A stretch of 64,000 nucleotides of DNA from Hoeflea_A sp965204935 (GCF_965204935.1 NZ_CBDBFO010000002.1); one strand, 5' to 3'; counted from the first letter of the stretch, positions 17,608-29,135 are shown. The notes: generated from the sequence alone by a model not told the origin. Numbers and translations are program-made.

Positions 17608-18045
17608 TCAAATCGCCAGTTGCCGCTTGAGCGCGGAAAATCCGGCCTGGAAAACATCGTTGCCGATGCCTGTCACCAGACCTTCTTCTTCCGCCTCTTC
17701 GCATTCGAACTCCGCCGTCCATTCGGCAAAGCACCGGTCACCATCGGTAATCGGCGTCAGCCTTATGGTGGCGATGTAATCGGTCAGCGGCATCGGGCTT
17801 TCGAGGATCGAATAGGTGCAGAACATGTCGTAGTCCGACAGTCCCAGCAGCCGCTCGCGAATGCGGTCGCCATTCTGCAGATAGAAGTCGCGGACGCAGC
17901 CGACCTTGTCGGCCGGTTCGCCGTTCTCGATCCGGCTGTCCCTGATGGCCGGATGCCACCGGGGCAGCCCGTTGAAGTCCCGGACGCGTTCCCAGACCCG
18001 GGCGGCCGGCACGTCGATCACCGAGGAGATATAGACCCTGGCCAT
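17608..18045 (-). CDS. SRPBCC-family protein (CoxG-like), copy 1
   Basis: 145 residues, START/Bet v 1-like fold: VIDVPAARVWERVRDFNGLPRWHPAIRDS at the N-terminus and a C-terminal amphipathic helix (NDVFQAGFSALKRQL). It abuts the flotillin stop codon with no gap and is followed by its paralogue after 8 bases. There is no signal peptide or membrane segment. A ligand-binding or enzyme-recruiting role is likely; the ligand is unknown. Confidence 0.8.
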   Translation of the reverse strand: MARVYISSVIDVPAARVWERVRDFNGLPRWHPAIRDSRIENGEPADKVGCVRDFYLQNGDRIRERLLGLSDYDMFCTYSILESPMPLTDYIATIRLTPITDGDRCFAEWTAEFECEEAEEEGLVTGIGNDVFQAGFSALKRQLAI

Positions 18046-21018
18046 CTACGACTTGCCTCCGCCAGACGTCTTGCTGCCTCTGCCCGACTTGCCCCGGCCG
18101 GAGCGGGACGTTGAACCGCCTCCGCTCTCATCGCCGCCCGTATTGCCGCCGCTGTCGCCTCGGCCGGCCTGTTTGGCCAGCTCACCCGAAACGCGCGTCA
18201 TGTCGGAGGCTTCGCGGATCAGGCCGCCCTGTTTGGCTAGGTTGCTGCCTTCGATGCCGATATCGGCGAGCAGACTGTCGATCAGTGGCGCCTGTACCCT
18301 GTAGCGCAACGCCGAATTGATCACCTCGTCGGTCGGCGAGCCGCTGGCGTCGCCGTGACCGTGGCCATGGCCGGTCACACCGTCGAGCTGCATGATCCGG
18401 ATGTCCTGGATCTTTTCGAGCGGTTTGACGCTGGCCGAAACGATGCCTTCGACATGCTCGAGCAGTTTGCGGCGGAACAGCGACGCACGCGCCGGATCCG
18501 TGAGCACATTTTCAGCCTCGTTGATCAGCCGTTGTGCCTCGGCCTCGACGGTGCTGCGCAGTTTTTCTGCTTCGGCAATATGCTTGGCCTCCGCAGCGGC
18601 CTTTTCGGCCATCAGCACGTCGATCGACTTGCGGCGATTGGCGGCTTCCGTTTCACGCACCGTGACGACCTTCTCCTCGGCTTCAGCGGCCTGGGCACGC
18701 GCCGCTTCTGCCTCGACGCGGGCCGCGCTCTCGTCAAGCGATTTGCGATAGAGTGTGATCGCCTTCTCCATCTGAACCGTTTCGACGGTCAGCTCGCGCT
18801 CGACTTCCAGCCGCCGGCGCTCGGTCTCGTGACCGATGCGGACTTCGTCGAGCCCGCGGTCCGAGGCGACCTGGGCACGCACGATCTCTTCCTGGCTGGC
18901 GATTTCTGCCTCGCGCAGCGCCTGCATGCGCGCAATTTCCAGCTGCTCGACTGAACGCTTGCGCTCGATCCGGGCAGCCTCGACGGCTCTCTCTCGACCG
19001 ACTTGCGCGGTTTCGACATCGCGTTCGGCGGCGATCTCGGCCTGCTTGACATCCGCCTCTGCGGCAGCACGTTCGGCCTTCATCGCGGCTAGCGCAACAA
19101 TGCGCTGTTCGTCGGCTTCCTCGACGGCGCGCTTGCGCTCGATCTCGATGACCTCGCGCGCGCGTTGGCTGGAAATGCGGTCTTGCTCGAGCGCAAGTTC
19201 CGTCGCGACCCGCTTTTTCTCAACGGCCTCGCGGCGGTCGATATCTGCTGCCTCCAGCTCTTCTTCGCGCTCGATCTCACGCGCCCGGACGAGTTGTTCG
19301 GCTGCAATGCGTTCTGCCTCGACCGTTCGCTTCTGTGCTATGCGGGCTTGTTCGACCGCTTCTTCGGCGGCAATGCGCGCAGCATCGATGGCCTGGTTGC
19401 GGGCAATTTCGCGGCCCTGGGTTTCCTCATCCGCAGCGATGCGGGTTGCCGCTATCTCCTTCTCGCGTGCGATGCGTGCCGCATCCACGGCTTCCGATGC
19501 CGCGATCTCGGCTGCTTCAACCGCCTTCTTGCGGTCGATCTCCAGCTCCCGAACCCGCTGATCTTCACCAATGCGGGCTTCCGATACCGCAGCCGCCTCG
19601 AGGATGCGCAACCTCTCGACCGCCTCGCGGGAGGTGATCTCGGCCTCGTCGAGCGACTTCTGACGGGCTATTTCGCGCTGCTTGATGTCTTCCTCGCCCT
19701 TGATCCGGGTCTGTGCCAGAAGAAGATCCTGTGCCATGCGCCTTTTCTCATTGGCTTCATTGGCCTCGATCTCGGCATCACGAACTGCCTTCTGTCGGGC
19801 GATTTCCAGTTCCTGCGTCTCCCGGTCCTTGGCGATACGGGCCTCGGCGACAGCTTTTTCCTGGGCAATGCGGGCACGTTCAGTGGCTTCGCGGGCCGCT
19901 ATTTCCTCGGCCTCGATATCCTTCTGACGGGCGATCTCGAGCGCCTGTGTTTCCTTTTCGTTGGCGATCCGCGCTTCCTGGATGGTGCGCTCCTGCAGAA
20001 TGCGGGTTGTCTCCGTTGTTTCCCGCGCAGTGATCTCTTCGGTCTCGATATCCTTTTGCCGTGCGATCTCGCGGGCGCGCACTTCGCGTTCGGAGGCAAT
20101 CCGCGCTTCTGCAATGGCCCGTTCGTTTTCGATCCGCGCCTTTTCGATTGCCTCGCGGGCGGTGATCTGGGCGCTTTCGGCCTCGGTTTCACGCTCGGCG
20201 CGTTCACGTGCCAGTTCGGCACGCTGCTGGGCGCGCTGGAATTCGACATCGCGTTCCTGAGAAAGGCGCGCGGCCTCGCTCTCGCGTTCGATGTCGAGTG
20301 CCTGTTTCTCCGCTTCCAGGTTGCGCGACCTGATCTTGATCATCGTTTCCTGCTCGATATCGTTGCGCAGTTTGCGGCGTTCCTCGATGTCCTTGATCAA
20401 CGAGGTCAGGCCCTCTGCGTCGAAGCGGTTCGACGGATTGAAATACTCAAGCGCGGTCTGGTCGATGTCGATGATCGCCACCGATTCCAGTTCGAGGCCG
20501 TTCTTTTCCAGGTCCTCCTGGGCAAGCTGCCCGACGCGTTCCACGTAAGCGTGGCGATTTTCATGAACCTCGGCCATGTCCATCTCGGCAGCGACCGCGC
20601 GCAACGCGCTCTCGAACTTGCCCGAGAGCAGACCATGAAGGTTCTCGGCTTCAAGCGTCCGGCGGCCGAGAGTTGCCGCCGCCATGGCAACCGCCTCGCG
20701 GGTTTGGCGCACGCGCAGGTAGAACTCGGCCTCCACGTCGATGCGCATGCGATCCTTGGTAATCAGCGCCGTGTCCTTTGTACGGCTGACCGCCAGCGGC
20801 AGCGTGTTCATGTTGACCGGCGTGATGTCGTGGATGATCGGCCAGACAAACGCGCCGCCGTCAATGACGACCTTCTCGCCCAGGAAACCGGTCCGCACGA
20901 AGGCGACTTCCTTGGTCGAGCGGCGATAAAGCCATTGCATGACCCAGTATACAATGGCGATGACGATCACCGCCAAGATCAACCACAGGATCAGCTCTCC
21001 GATTATCTGTCCGGTCAT
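18046..21018 (-). CDS. Very large flotillin (SPFH/band 7) with hendecad-repeat coiled coil
   Basis: 990 residues, far longer than usual bacterial flotillins (about 500-650). A membrane helix lies at 5-30 (ELILWLILAVIVIAIVYWV). The SPFH domain covers about 35-200 (STKEVAFVRTGFLG, VEAEFYLRV, DMAEVHENR, GLELESVAIIDIDQT). A very long charged coiled coil runs from about 205 to 850. In it, residues 273-624 form eight units of exactly 44 residues, each made of four 11-residue steps. The C-terminus has a His/Gly patch (GHGHGHGD) and a Gly/Ser/Lys-rich tail. Start 21018 is supported by GGAGG seven bases upstream. Flotillins form membrane cages or microdomains; here it is embedded with transporter and enzyme genes, which suggests it gathers them at the membrane. 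Confidence 0.92.
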   Translation of the reverse strand: MTGQIIGELILWLILAVIVIAIVYWVMQWLYRRSTKEVAFVRTGFLGEKVVIDGGAFVWPIIHDITPVNMNTLPLAVSRTKDTALITKDRMRIDVEAEFYLRVRQTREAVAMAAATLGRRTLEAENLHGLLSGKFESALRAVAAEMDMAEVHENRHAYVERVGQLAQEDLEKNGLELESVAIIDIDQTALEYFNPSNRFDAEGLTSLIKDIEERRKLRNDIEQETMIKIRSRNLEAEKQALDIERESEAARLSQERDVEFQRAQQRAELARERAERETEAESAQITAREAIEKARIENERAIAEARIASEREVRAREIARQKDIETEEITARETTETTRILQERTIQEARIANEKETQALEIARQKDIEAEEIAAREATERARIAQEKAVAEARIAKDRETQELEIARQKAVRDAEIEANEANEKRRMAQDLLLAQTRIKGEEDIKQREIARQKSLDEAEITSREAVERLRILEAAAVSEARIGEDQRVRELEIDRKKAVEAAEIAASEAVDAARIAREKEIAATRIAADEETQGREIARNQAIDAARIAAEEAVEQARIAQKRTVEAERIAAEQLVRAREIEREEELEAADIDRREAVEKKRVATELALEQDRISSQRAREVIEIERKRAVEEADEQRIVALAAMKAERAAAEADVKQAEIAAERDVETAQVGRERAVEAARIERKRSVEQLEIARMQALREAEIASQEEIVRAQVASDRGLDEVRIGHETERRRLEVERELTVETVQMEKAITLYRKSLDESAARVEAEAARAQAAEAEEKVVTVRETEAANRRKSIDVLMAEKAAAEAKHIAEAEKLRSTVEAEAQRLINEAENVLTDPARASLFRRKLLEHVEGIVSASVKPLEKIQDIRIMQLDGVTGHGHGHGDASGSPTDEVINSALRYRVQAPLIDSLLADIGIEGSNLAKQGGLIREASDMTRVSGELAKQAGRGDSGGNTGGDESGGGSTSRSGRGKSGRGSKTSGGGKS
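19147..20202 (-). repeat. Eight 44-residue (4 x 11) repeats within the flotillin gene
   Basis: Translated repeat units begin at flotillin residues 273, 317, 361, 405, 449, 493, 537 and 581, every one 44 residues (132 bases) long. The typical unit starts EIARQKDIEAE, then EIAAREATERA, RIAQEKAVAEA and RIAKDRETQEL, i.e. four hendecads. Protein spacing is exact with no insertion or deletion, while the DNA has diverged, so the repeat is old and held by selection on length. Confidence 0.9.
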
Positions 21019-21041
21019 TTGTTCCTCCCCTGCCGCCAGTA

Positions 21042-21865
21042 TCAGCGGCCATTGATGCGCTTGAAAGCGCGAGTCTGCTCTGTCATCGCGACTTCCGTCG
21101 GCAGACGCTCCATGGAGGAGGCGCCGTAAAAACCGTGGCAAGTCCCGCTGTTCTTCAATATGAATTCGGCATCGTCCGGCATCGCCACCGGACCGCCATG
21201 CACAAGGATGATCGCATCCTTGTTGACCTTCAATGCGGCCTCGGCCCATGCATCGACCATGGCTGGACAATCCTCAAGCTTCAGGGCGGTCTCCGCGCCA
21301 ATCGCGCCGCCCGTGGTGAGGCCCAGATGGCAGACGATGATATCCGCGCCCGCACCCGCCATCGCTGCCGCGCTGTCTTCGTCAAATACGTAAGGCGTCG
21401 TCAGCATGTCGCGTTCGCGGGCCATGGTGATCATGTCGATCTCGTGGCCGTAACCCATGCCGGTTTCCTCGAGATTGGCCCGAAACGTGCCGTCAATCAG
21501 CCCGACCGTGGGAAAATTCTGAACGCCGGAGAAGCCGACGCGCTTGAGTTCGTCCAGGAACACATCCATCAGCCTGAAAGGATCCGTGGCGCAAACACCC
21601 GCCAGAACCGGCGTTGATTTGACCACCGGCAGAACTTCGCCGGCCATTTCCAGAACAATCGCATTGGCGTCGCCGTAGGGCATGAGACCGGCCAGGCTTC
21701 CGCGTCCGGCCATGCGGTAGCGGCCCGAATTGTAGATCACGATGAGGTCGATACCGCCAGCCTCCTCGCATTTGGCGGACAGTCCCGTGCCCGCACCGCC
21801 GCCAATGATCGGCTCGCCGCCGGCGATCATGGCGCGAAAGCGTTCCAGTAGGTCCTTGCGTGGTA

Positions 21866-21869
<4 letters not shown>
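21042..21869 (-). CDS. Phosphoenolpyruvate hydrolase-family (TIM-barrel) protein
   Basis: 275 residues matching the PEP-hydrolase-like TIM-barrel family (sometimes annotated as TIM-barrel signal transduction protein). Typical segments are GGGAGTGLSAKCEEAGGIDLIVIYNSGRYRM near residues 22-52, GVQNFPTVGLIDG and LVHGGPVAMPDDA. The true substrate of most members is unknown. Its start overlaps the end of the LivF/Tm-1-like gene by 4 bases (ATGA). As I recall, Tm-1-like and PEP-hydrolase-like genes are often paired or fused in bacteria, and here they are translationally coupled. Confidence 0.85.
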
Positions 21870-24056
<2,187 letters not shown>

Positions 24057-24064
<8 letters not shown>

Positions 24065-24854
24065 GGCCGCCCCCCAGGTAAAGCGCCTGAACCTCCGGAT
24101 CGTTCTCGATCTCTTCGGGCGTGCCTTCCTTGAAAACGCGGCCATTGTGCATCATCGTCACGCTTTCGGCGACACGCAGCGCGACATCCATGTCATGCTC
24201 GATGATGACATAGCCGATATGGCCGGGCAGGCTGGTCAAAATGCGGATGAGTTCGGTGCGTTCAGTCGGCGAAAGACCGGCGGCCGGCTCATCGAAGAGG
24301 ATCAGTCGTGGCGCACCGGCAAGGGCAAGCGCGATCTCAAGCTGTCTTTGCTGGCCATAGCTGAGTTCGGCAACCAATGTGCCGGCCGATTCAGTAAGAT
24401 TCACCGCATCGATCAGTTCTTCAGCGCGTCGCAGCAGCGGATCCCCCCGCCTTGGACGCAGCAGAGAAAAGCGTCCGCGCGAGACGCCCCGGCAGGCCAG
24501 ATAGACGTTGTCGGCAACCGTCAGACCCCCGAACAGCAGGCTGATCTGGTAGGTCCGCCTCAGCCCGCGCCGCACCCGCTCATGCGCCGGGAAGGTCGTG
24601 ACATCCTCGCCGAACAGGCGAATGGTGCCGCTGGTCGGAAGAAAGTCGCCGGTGACGCAATTGAACAGCGTTGTTTTGCCAGCGCCATTGGAACCCAGCA
24701 CTGCACGGCGCTCGCCGGATTGGACGGTCATGGTGACGTCGGCGATCGCCGCCAGCGCGCCGAACATCTTGGTGATACCGCGTAGTTCGAGCGCGCTGCC
24801 GGTTGAAACCGATTCCAGCCGGTCTGCGGGTTCCGTTATGGCGAGCGCGCTCAT
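24057..24854 (-). CDS. livG: Branched-chain amino acid-type ABC transporter ATP-binding protein LivG
   Basis: 265 residues, the second ATPase of the importer. Walker A is GSNGAGKTT, the signature is LSYGQQRQLEIA (the LivG-type form of LSGGQ), and Walker B is LILFDEP. The C-terminal LivG extension ends EGTPEEIENDPEVQALYLGGG. I start at 24854 because its ATG overlaps the livM stop (ATGA). It pairs with the LivF half of the next gene. The substrate class cannot be read from the ATPase. Confidence 0.93.
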
Positions 24855-25918
24855 GTCTCCGTCTCCCCGGTCAACGGGTCGGCGCGGCGTGCGCGGCGCT
24901 CTTTCCAGCGGTCCCACATGCCCAAAACACCATCAGGCGACCAGAAGACCAGTGCCAGGAAGCCGAGGCCGATCAGCAATTTGAACCGCTCGCCTGACAT
25001 GCCGAACGTGGTCAGGACATCCGGCGAAAATGTCCGCAGGAGCACATAGATGAGTGCGCCGAGGAACGGTCCGATGGGCCGGCCGATGCCGCCGATGACG
25101 GCGATTACCAGGATGTCGATGACGGCCGGAATACCGGCCGTTCCGGGCGAAATCTGCGCGTTTTGCCAGACCAGCAGGATGCCGCCGACGGAAGCGATGG
25201 CGCTGGCGAAAGCATAGGCCGCGATGCGGTGGGCTGTGACATTGTAGCCCAATGCCGCCATCCGCCTCGGATTGTCCCGAATGCCCTGCAAGGCCAGGCC
25301 GAACGGCGAACGCGACACATAAACAACCAGCAGGTAGCTCAGCACCGCGCAAACAAGCGTCAGATAGTAGAACGGCATGGGCGAGCGCCAGTCGACGCCG
25401 AACAGTTGTGGCGGCACGATGAGGTTGAAGCCCGAATAACCGTTGAATATCGCGTAGTTCTGGCGCGTGAAATAAAAGAACGCCGAGGCGATCGCCAGCG
25501 TGATCATGATGGTGTAGATGCCCTCGGTGCGCACCGCCAAAGCCCCGACGATGGTGCCGAAAATCGTGGCAACCACGATCGCGATCGGGATAAACACCCA
25601 CCAGGGCAGGCCAATGCTGATATCCGTCATGCCGGATGTGCCGAAGATGGCGACCATGTAGCCGCCGAGCGCCGCCACGGACATCTGGATGAGGCTGACC
25701 ATGCCGCCATAGCCGGCCAGGAACATCAGCGACAGGGCGATCATGCCGAGGATGAATGTCCAGCCAAACACCTGGAACAGTATAAAATCGTTGGCCAGCA
25801 CCGGCATGACCAACATGATCACGGCCAGTACCCAGGCGGCAATCGGCACGCTTTCCAGCCAGCCTAGCGTGGTCTGTGCCGTGGTGGCGGCGCGGTTTGT
25901 ATCGTCAATCACCGCCAT
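24851..25918 (-). CDS. livM: Branched-chain amino acid-type ABC transporter permease LivM
   Basis: 355 residues, an inner-membrane permease of the LivM group with about ten hydrophobic helices. The family pattern RSPFGLALQGIRDNPRRMAALGYN, which contacts the ATPase, lies near 225-250. It starts 3 bases after livH and overlaps livG. The cytosolic N-terminus is longer than usual and Thr/Ala-rich. Confidence 0.93.
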   Translation of the reverse strand: MAVIDDTNRAATTAQTTLGWLESVPIAAWVLAVIMLVMPVLANDFILFQVFGWTFILGMIALSLMFLAGYGGMVSLIQMSVAALGGYMVAIFGTSGMTDISIGLPWWVFIPIAIVVATIFGTIVGALAVRTEGIYTIMITLAIASAFFYFTRQNYAIFNGYSGFNLIVPPQLFGVDWRSPMPFYYLTLVCAVLSYLLVVYVSRSPFGLALQGIRDNPRRMAALGYNVTAHRIAAYAFASAIASVGGILLVWQNAQISPGTAGIPAVIDILVIAVIGGIGRPIGPFLGALIYVLLRTFSPDVLTTFGMSGERFKLLIGLGFLALVFWSPDGVLGMWDRWKERRARRADPLTGETET

Positions 25919-25921
25919 CGC

Positions 25922-26935
25922 TTACCTCGACTTGCCCAGGAGGCCCTGAGGCCGGAAAGCAAGCACACCGGCCATGATCAGGAAAGTGAAGACGACCGAA
26001 TAGGTGGGTGCATAGACAAGACCCAGCTGCTCGGACAGCCCGATCACCAGGGCGCCGATCGCCGCACCCGGGATCGAGCCCATGCCGCCGACGATGACGA
26101 CAACCAGCGACGCAAGCAGAAACCGGGTGTCCTCGCCGGGGCTCAGCGACTGGAAGGTGCCGCCCACAATTCCGGCGATTCCGGCGAGGCCCGCACCAAA
26201 GGCAAAAACAGCCAGAAAGACATATTGAATGCGCACGCCGGAGGCCGCGAGCATTTCGCGATCGTCGACACCGGCACGGATCAGCATGCCGAGCCGCGTA
26301 CGGTTCAAGAGCAGCCACATGCCGACCCCGAGGACGATGGCGGCCACCAGGATCGCAATTCGCACGGCCGGATATCGCAGGTAGATGATGTCGCCTGATT
26401 CCCGAACCGTTGATACGATCGGCAGTGTCACCGGACCGGACAACCAGTCCGGTGAATAGATTGTATAGCTCTGGCCGCCCCACCACCAAAGCATTAGATC
26501 AGCAAGCACGACGGACAGCCCGATCGTCACCATTGTCTGGCGCAGTTCCTCGCCCTCCATGCGACGGAAAACCTGGTTTTGCAGCAACAGCCCAAGAATA
26601 CCGACGATGACAAAAACGACCGGGAAGGCGATCAGCCAGGAACCCGTCGCCTCCGAGATCTCAAAGCCGATATAGCCGCCGAGCAGGTAGAGCGAGCCGT
26701 GGGCGAGATTGACATTGCGCATCAGGCCGAAAATCAGCGTGAAGCCGGACGCGACAAGGAAATAGAGCGCCCCAAGCGTGATACCGCCGAACGTTGCGTT
26801 CAGGAACACCCGTTTGCGGCCAAGCACCTCGACCAGACCTGGCGGCCATGGCGCAAAGATAAGCCACAGGACCACCGCAGCCACGATGGCAATGAGCAGC
26901 GACCAGACGGGGTGCTTTTCAAAAAAAACTGGCAT
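25922..26935 (-). CDS. livH: Branched-chain amino acid-type ABC transporter permease LivH
   Basis: 337 residues, LivH-type permease. There is an extra N-terminal helix (SLLIAIVAAVVLWLIF), then the conserved start LNATFGGITLGALYFLVASGFTLIFGLMRNVNLAHGSLYLLGGY and the coupling region RTRLGMLIRAGVDDREM. It is the first transporter gene after the AraC regulator, 112 bases away, and is followed directly by livM. Confidence 0.93.
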   Translation of the reverse strand: MPVFFEKHPVWSLLIAIVAAVVLWLIFAPWPPGLVEVLGRKRVFLNATFGGITLGALYFLVASGFTLIFGLMRNVNLAHGSLYLLGGYIGFEISEATGSWLIAFPVVFVIVGILGLLLQNQVFRRMEGEELRQTMVTIGLSVVLADLMLWWWGGQSYTIYSPDWLSGPVTLPIVSTVRESGDIIYLRYPAVRIAILVAAIVLGVGMWLLLNRTRLGMLIRAGVDDREMLAASGVRIQYVFLAVFAFGAGLAGIAGIVGGTFQSLSPGEDTRFLLASLVVVIVGGMGSIPGAAIGALVIGLSEQLGLVYAPTYSVVFTFLIMAGVLAFRPQGLLGKSR

Positions 26936-27047
26936 GGACGCGCCGTTCCTCCTGACTGTACCCTAAACCGGTCGCCGACCCCGCGGCATACCCGACAGTC
27001 TGTTCATTGCGCCGAACGTCGGCAAAACGCATGCCGTTGTTGCATGT

Positions 27048-27887
27048 TTATGCCGGTTCAACGGAATGTACACAGCGGCGGTATGCTGATGGAGGGACTA
27101 CGCCGTTGGAGATGAAAAAGCGCGAGAAACTCGCCTGACTGGAAAAGCCAAGATCATAGCCGATATCGGCAACCGCGGCACGTGTTCGGGCAAGCTGGTC
27201 GATTGCGCGTTCCATGCGCAGCGCGTTCAGATAGAGATTTGGCGTCAGGCCCACATGTGCCCTGAAAAGCTTGTAGAAATGCGGCCGTGAAAGGCCGACT
27301 TCACTGGCGACGATATTGAGTTCCAGATCATCGCAAACATGGTCCCTTAGCAGGCGCAGCGCTTTGCGAATGCGAAAATCATGGGCGGTACGCCGAACGC
27401 CGGTAAAGACCGGGCCGCTTTCCGTCCACTGCCAGGATTGGTCAAAGGCTGCCTGGGTCAGGGAACACAGCCGGTCTTCGAGCAACGGATCATCGAGATC
27501 CGGATCGAGCATGACATGGGCGGTTTCCACGATCATCCGCATCAGATAATCGGTTACTTCGATGCCGACACGCCCGAACTGCATTGATGCCGAGACTTGT
27601 CTCGCAGCTTCCAGGAACCAATCCGGACGAATATACATGACCAGCGCCAGGGTCGGCGTATCATCAGACAAGGGCGCATAATAGTGCCCCTGCCACGGGC
27701 TGATTGCTACAGCCTGGCCGGCAGACAATGGCCAGACCTTGTCCTCAACCACCATCTGCGCAGGCGGTCCTTCCACATGGAATATGAGGTGACCTTCTCG
27801 GTGCCCATGAGGCGCCATCCGGCGATCCATGGAATAAAGGCAAACACGGCCGAAGGCACCGTGAAACACGGCGATCGCTGTACTCAC
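27048..27887 (-). CDS. AraC-family transcriptional regulator
   Basis: 279 residues. The N-terminal 150 or so form a cupin-like sensor domain (AVAISPWQGHYYAPL). The C-terminal 100 carry two helix-turn-helix motifs (LNIVASEVGLSRPHFYKLF and VADIGYDLGFSSQASFSRFF) of the AraC/XylS type. It lies inside the cluster, on the same strand, between the Fe-ADH and livH genes. It is the only regulator there, so it is the likely activator of the cluster in response to the imported compound. No operator could be assigned. Confidence 0.9.
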   Translation of the reverse strand: MSTAIAVFHGAFGRVCLYSMDRRMAPHGHREGHLIFHVEGPPAQMVVEDKVWPLSAGQAVAISPWQGHYYAPLSDDTPTLALVMYIRPDWFLEAARQVSASMQFGRVGIEVTDYLMRMIVETAHVMLDPDLDDPLLEDRLCSLTQAAFDQSWQWTESGPVFTGVRRTAHDFRIRKALRLLRDHVCDDLELNIVASEVGLSRPHFYKLFRAHVGLTPNLYLNALRMERAIDQLARTRAAVADIGYDLGFSSQASFSRFFISNGVVPPSAYRRCVHSVEPA

Positions 27888-27984
27888 AATCCTCCCTCGA
27901 TTTTTCTTTTGTTACTTTGGTTTGCGAAATATAACCCATTAGCAGATTTTGACAAATCCGCTGCCGTCTTGGCACTGCTCATCA

Positions 27985-29040
27985 TTACATGGCTTCCTTG
28001 AGAAGCGAGACATAGTCGTCCGGCGTCGCGTGGCGTGGATTGGTTTGATTGGCCGGATCAGCCGCCGCCCATTTCGCGACCTGATGCAGCGGATTGGCGC
28101 CGGTCCAGACGGGCCCGATCCGATCGGGCAGCCCGATGCGCCGTCCGAGATCGACCAGTGCGCCTGTCACGTCTGCGCCGGGTGAAAGTTTCATGGCCTC
28201 GGCGATGCGCGCGTAGCGATTGCCGACGGCCGGCGCATTGAACTGCAATACGGGCCGAAGCAGGGCCGCATTGAGGGCGCCGTGTCGGCCGGCGACACCG
28301 CACTCGCCATCTGCCGCCCGCGCCAGCGCCTCAACGCCGCCCAGCCCCTTTTGCGCCGCAAGACCGGCATTGAGCGCGACGGCCAGCAGTTCCCGCCGCG
28401 CCTCCAGATCTTCGCCGTCGGAAACGGCACGCTCCAGATACAATGTCGAACGGTGAATGCCTTCAAGCGCTATGCCATCCGCCGGCGGGTTGTAGGCAGT
28501 TGCAAGAAACGCCTCGATGCAATGAGTCAGTGCGTCGAAACCGTGAGCGGCGGTGCGGTCCGGCGACGTGTCGAGCGTCAGGGTCGGATCGCACAGGACC
28601 GAAGCCGGCGGCTCGACGCGGCCCGCTTTGCCGAGGTCCGGCCGGTGAACAGGTCCGAGGCCGACATCGGCTGCCGTGCTCGGCACTGCGATGACGGGCA
28701 GGCTGCCGCAGTCCTGCGACGCAGCCAATAGGCGTCCGAAATCCAGTGCGGCGATACCACCCAGACAGATGATCGCGTCACAGCGTGCCGCCTTGAGAGA
28801 CCGGATTGCCTGCTTAAATTCTGATTTGCCGGGATGAACAGGAAGACTCGGAAACGTTTCCGGCACGCAGTCGGCAGGCAATGCATCAAGCAGCCGTTCC
28901 AGCCTGTCGCCGGTTTGCCCATCGTCATCGGTCAAAACAAGCGGCCGGCGTGCCTTCAGGCGTTTGATGGCATCGGGAAGCGCATCCTCAAGCACCCGAT
29001 CGGCAAAGTGGATACGAGATACGAGTTGTATCAGCGACAT
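27985..29040 (-). CDS. Divergent iron-containing alcohol dehydrogenase-like protein
   Basis: 351 residues with the Fe-ADH fold. Two metal ligands are kept, Asp169 and His173 (FDALTHCIEA), as is the distal His253 (GRHGALNAA). The third ligand position, normally VHxxAH, reads VEALAR, so Glu237 and Arg241 replace histidines. The nucleotide loop, normally GGGSxxDxAK, reads LGGIAALDF. The protein may bind metal and cofactor differently or act on an unusual substrate such as maleylacetate-like acids. I start at 29040 (MSLIQLVSRI). It lies between the binding-protein and AraC genes. Confidence 0.78.
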   Translation of the reverse strand: MSLIQLVSRIHFADRVLEDALPDAIKRLKARRPLVLTDDDGQTGDRLERLLDALPADCVPETFPSLPVHPGKSEFKQAIRSLKAARCDAIICLGGIAALDFGRLLAASQDCGSLPVIAVPSTAADVGLGPVHRPDLGKAGRVEPPASVLCDPTLTLDTSPDRTAAHGFDALTHCIEAFLATAYNPPADGIALEGIHRSTLYLERAVSDGEDLEARRELLAVALNAGLAAQKGLGGVEALARAADGECGVAGRHGALNAALLRPVLQFNAPAVGNRYARIAEAMKLSPGADVTGALVDLGRRIGLPDRIGPVWTGANPLHQVAKWAAADPANQTNPRHATPDDYVSLLKEAM

Positions 29041-29068
29041 TTCGACTAACCACGAAATCGCGTTAAGT

Positions 29069-29121
29069 GCTCCATGCGGATCGCCGCATGGAGCGATATG
29101 GCCGGGCATGGCACCCGGCCA
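29069..29121 (-). terminator. Two tandem stem-loops after the binding-protein gene
   Basis: First stem: GCTCCATGCGG at 29069-29079 pairs perfectly with 29084-29094 around a 4-base loop. Second stem: TGGCCGGG at 29099-29106 pairs perfectly with 29114-29121. No T-run follows. They lie between the binding-protein gene and the rest of the cluster, where such structures often protect the 5' mRNA and lower downstream expression. Confidence 0.65.
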
Positions 29122-29135
29122 CAGATGATGCGTCG

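Noticed and set aside
19147..20202. Possible CRISPR or tandem DNA repeat
   Set aside because: The regular 132-base spacing is coding: protein units are conserved while the DNA has diverged, with no spacer/repeat pattern.
19165..21129. A 654-residue open frame on the plus strand, antisense to the flotillin gene
   Set aside because: It is a shadow created by the repeated, high-GC hendecad coding of the flotillin. It has no domain, no ribosome-binding site and low-complexity content.
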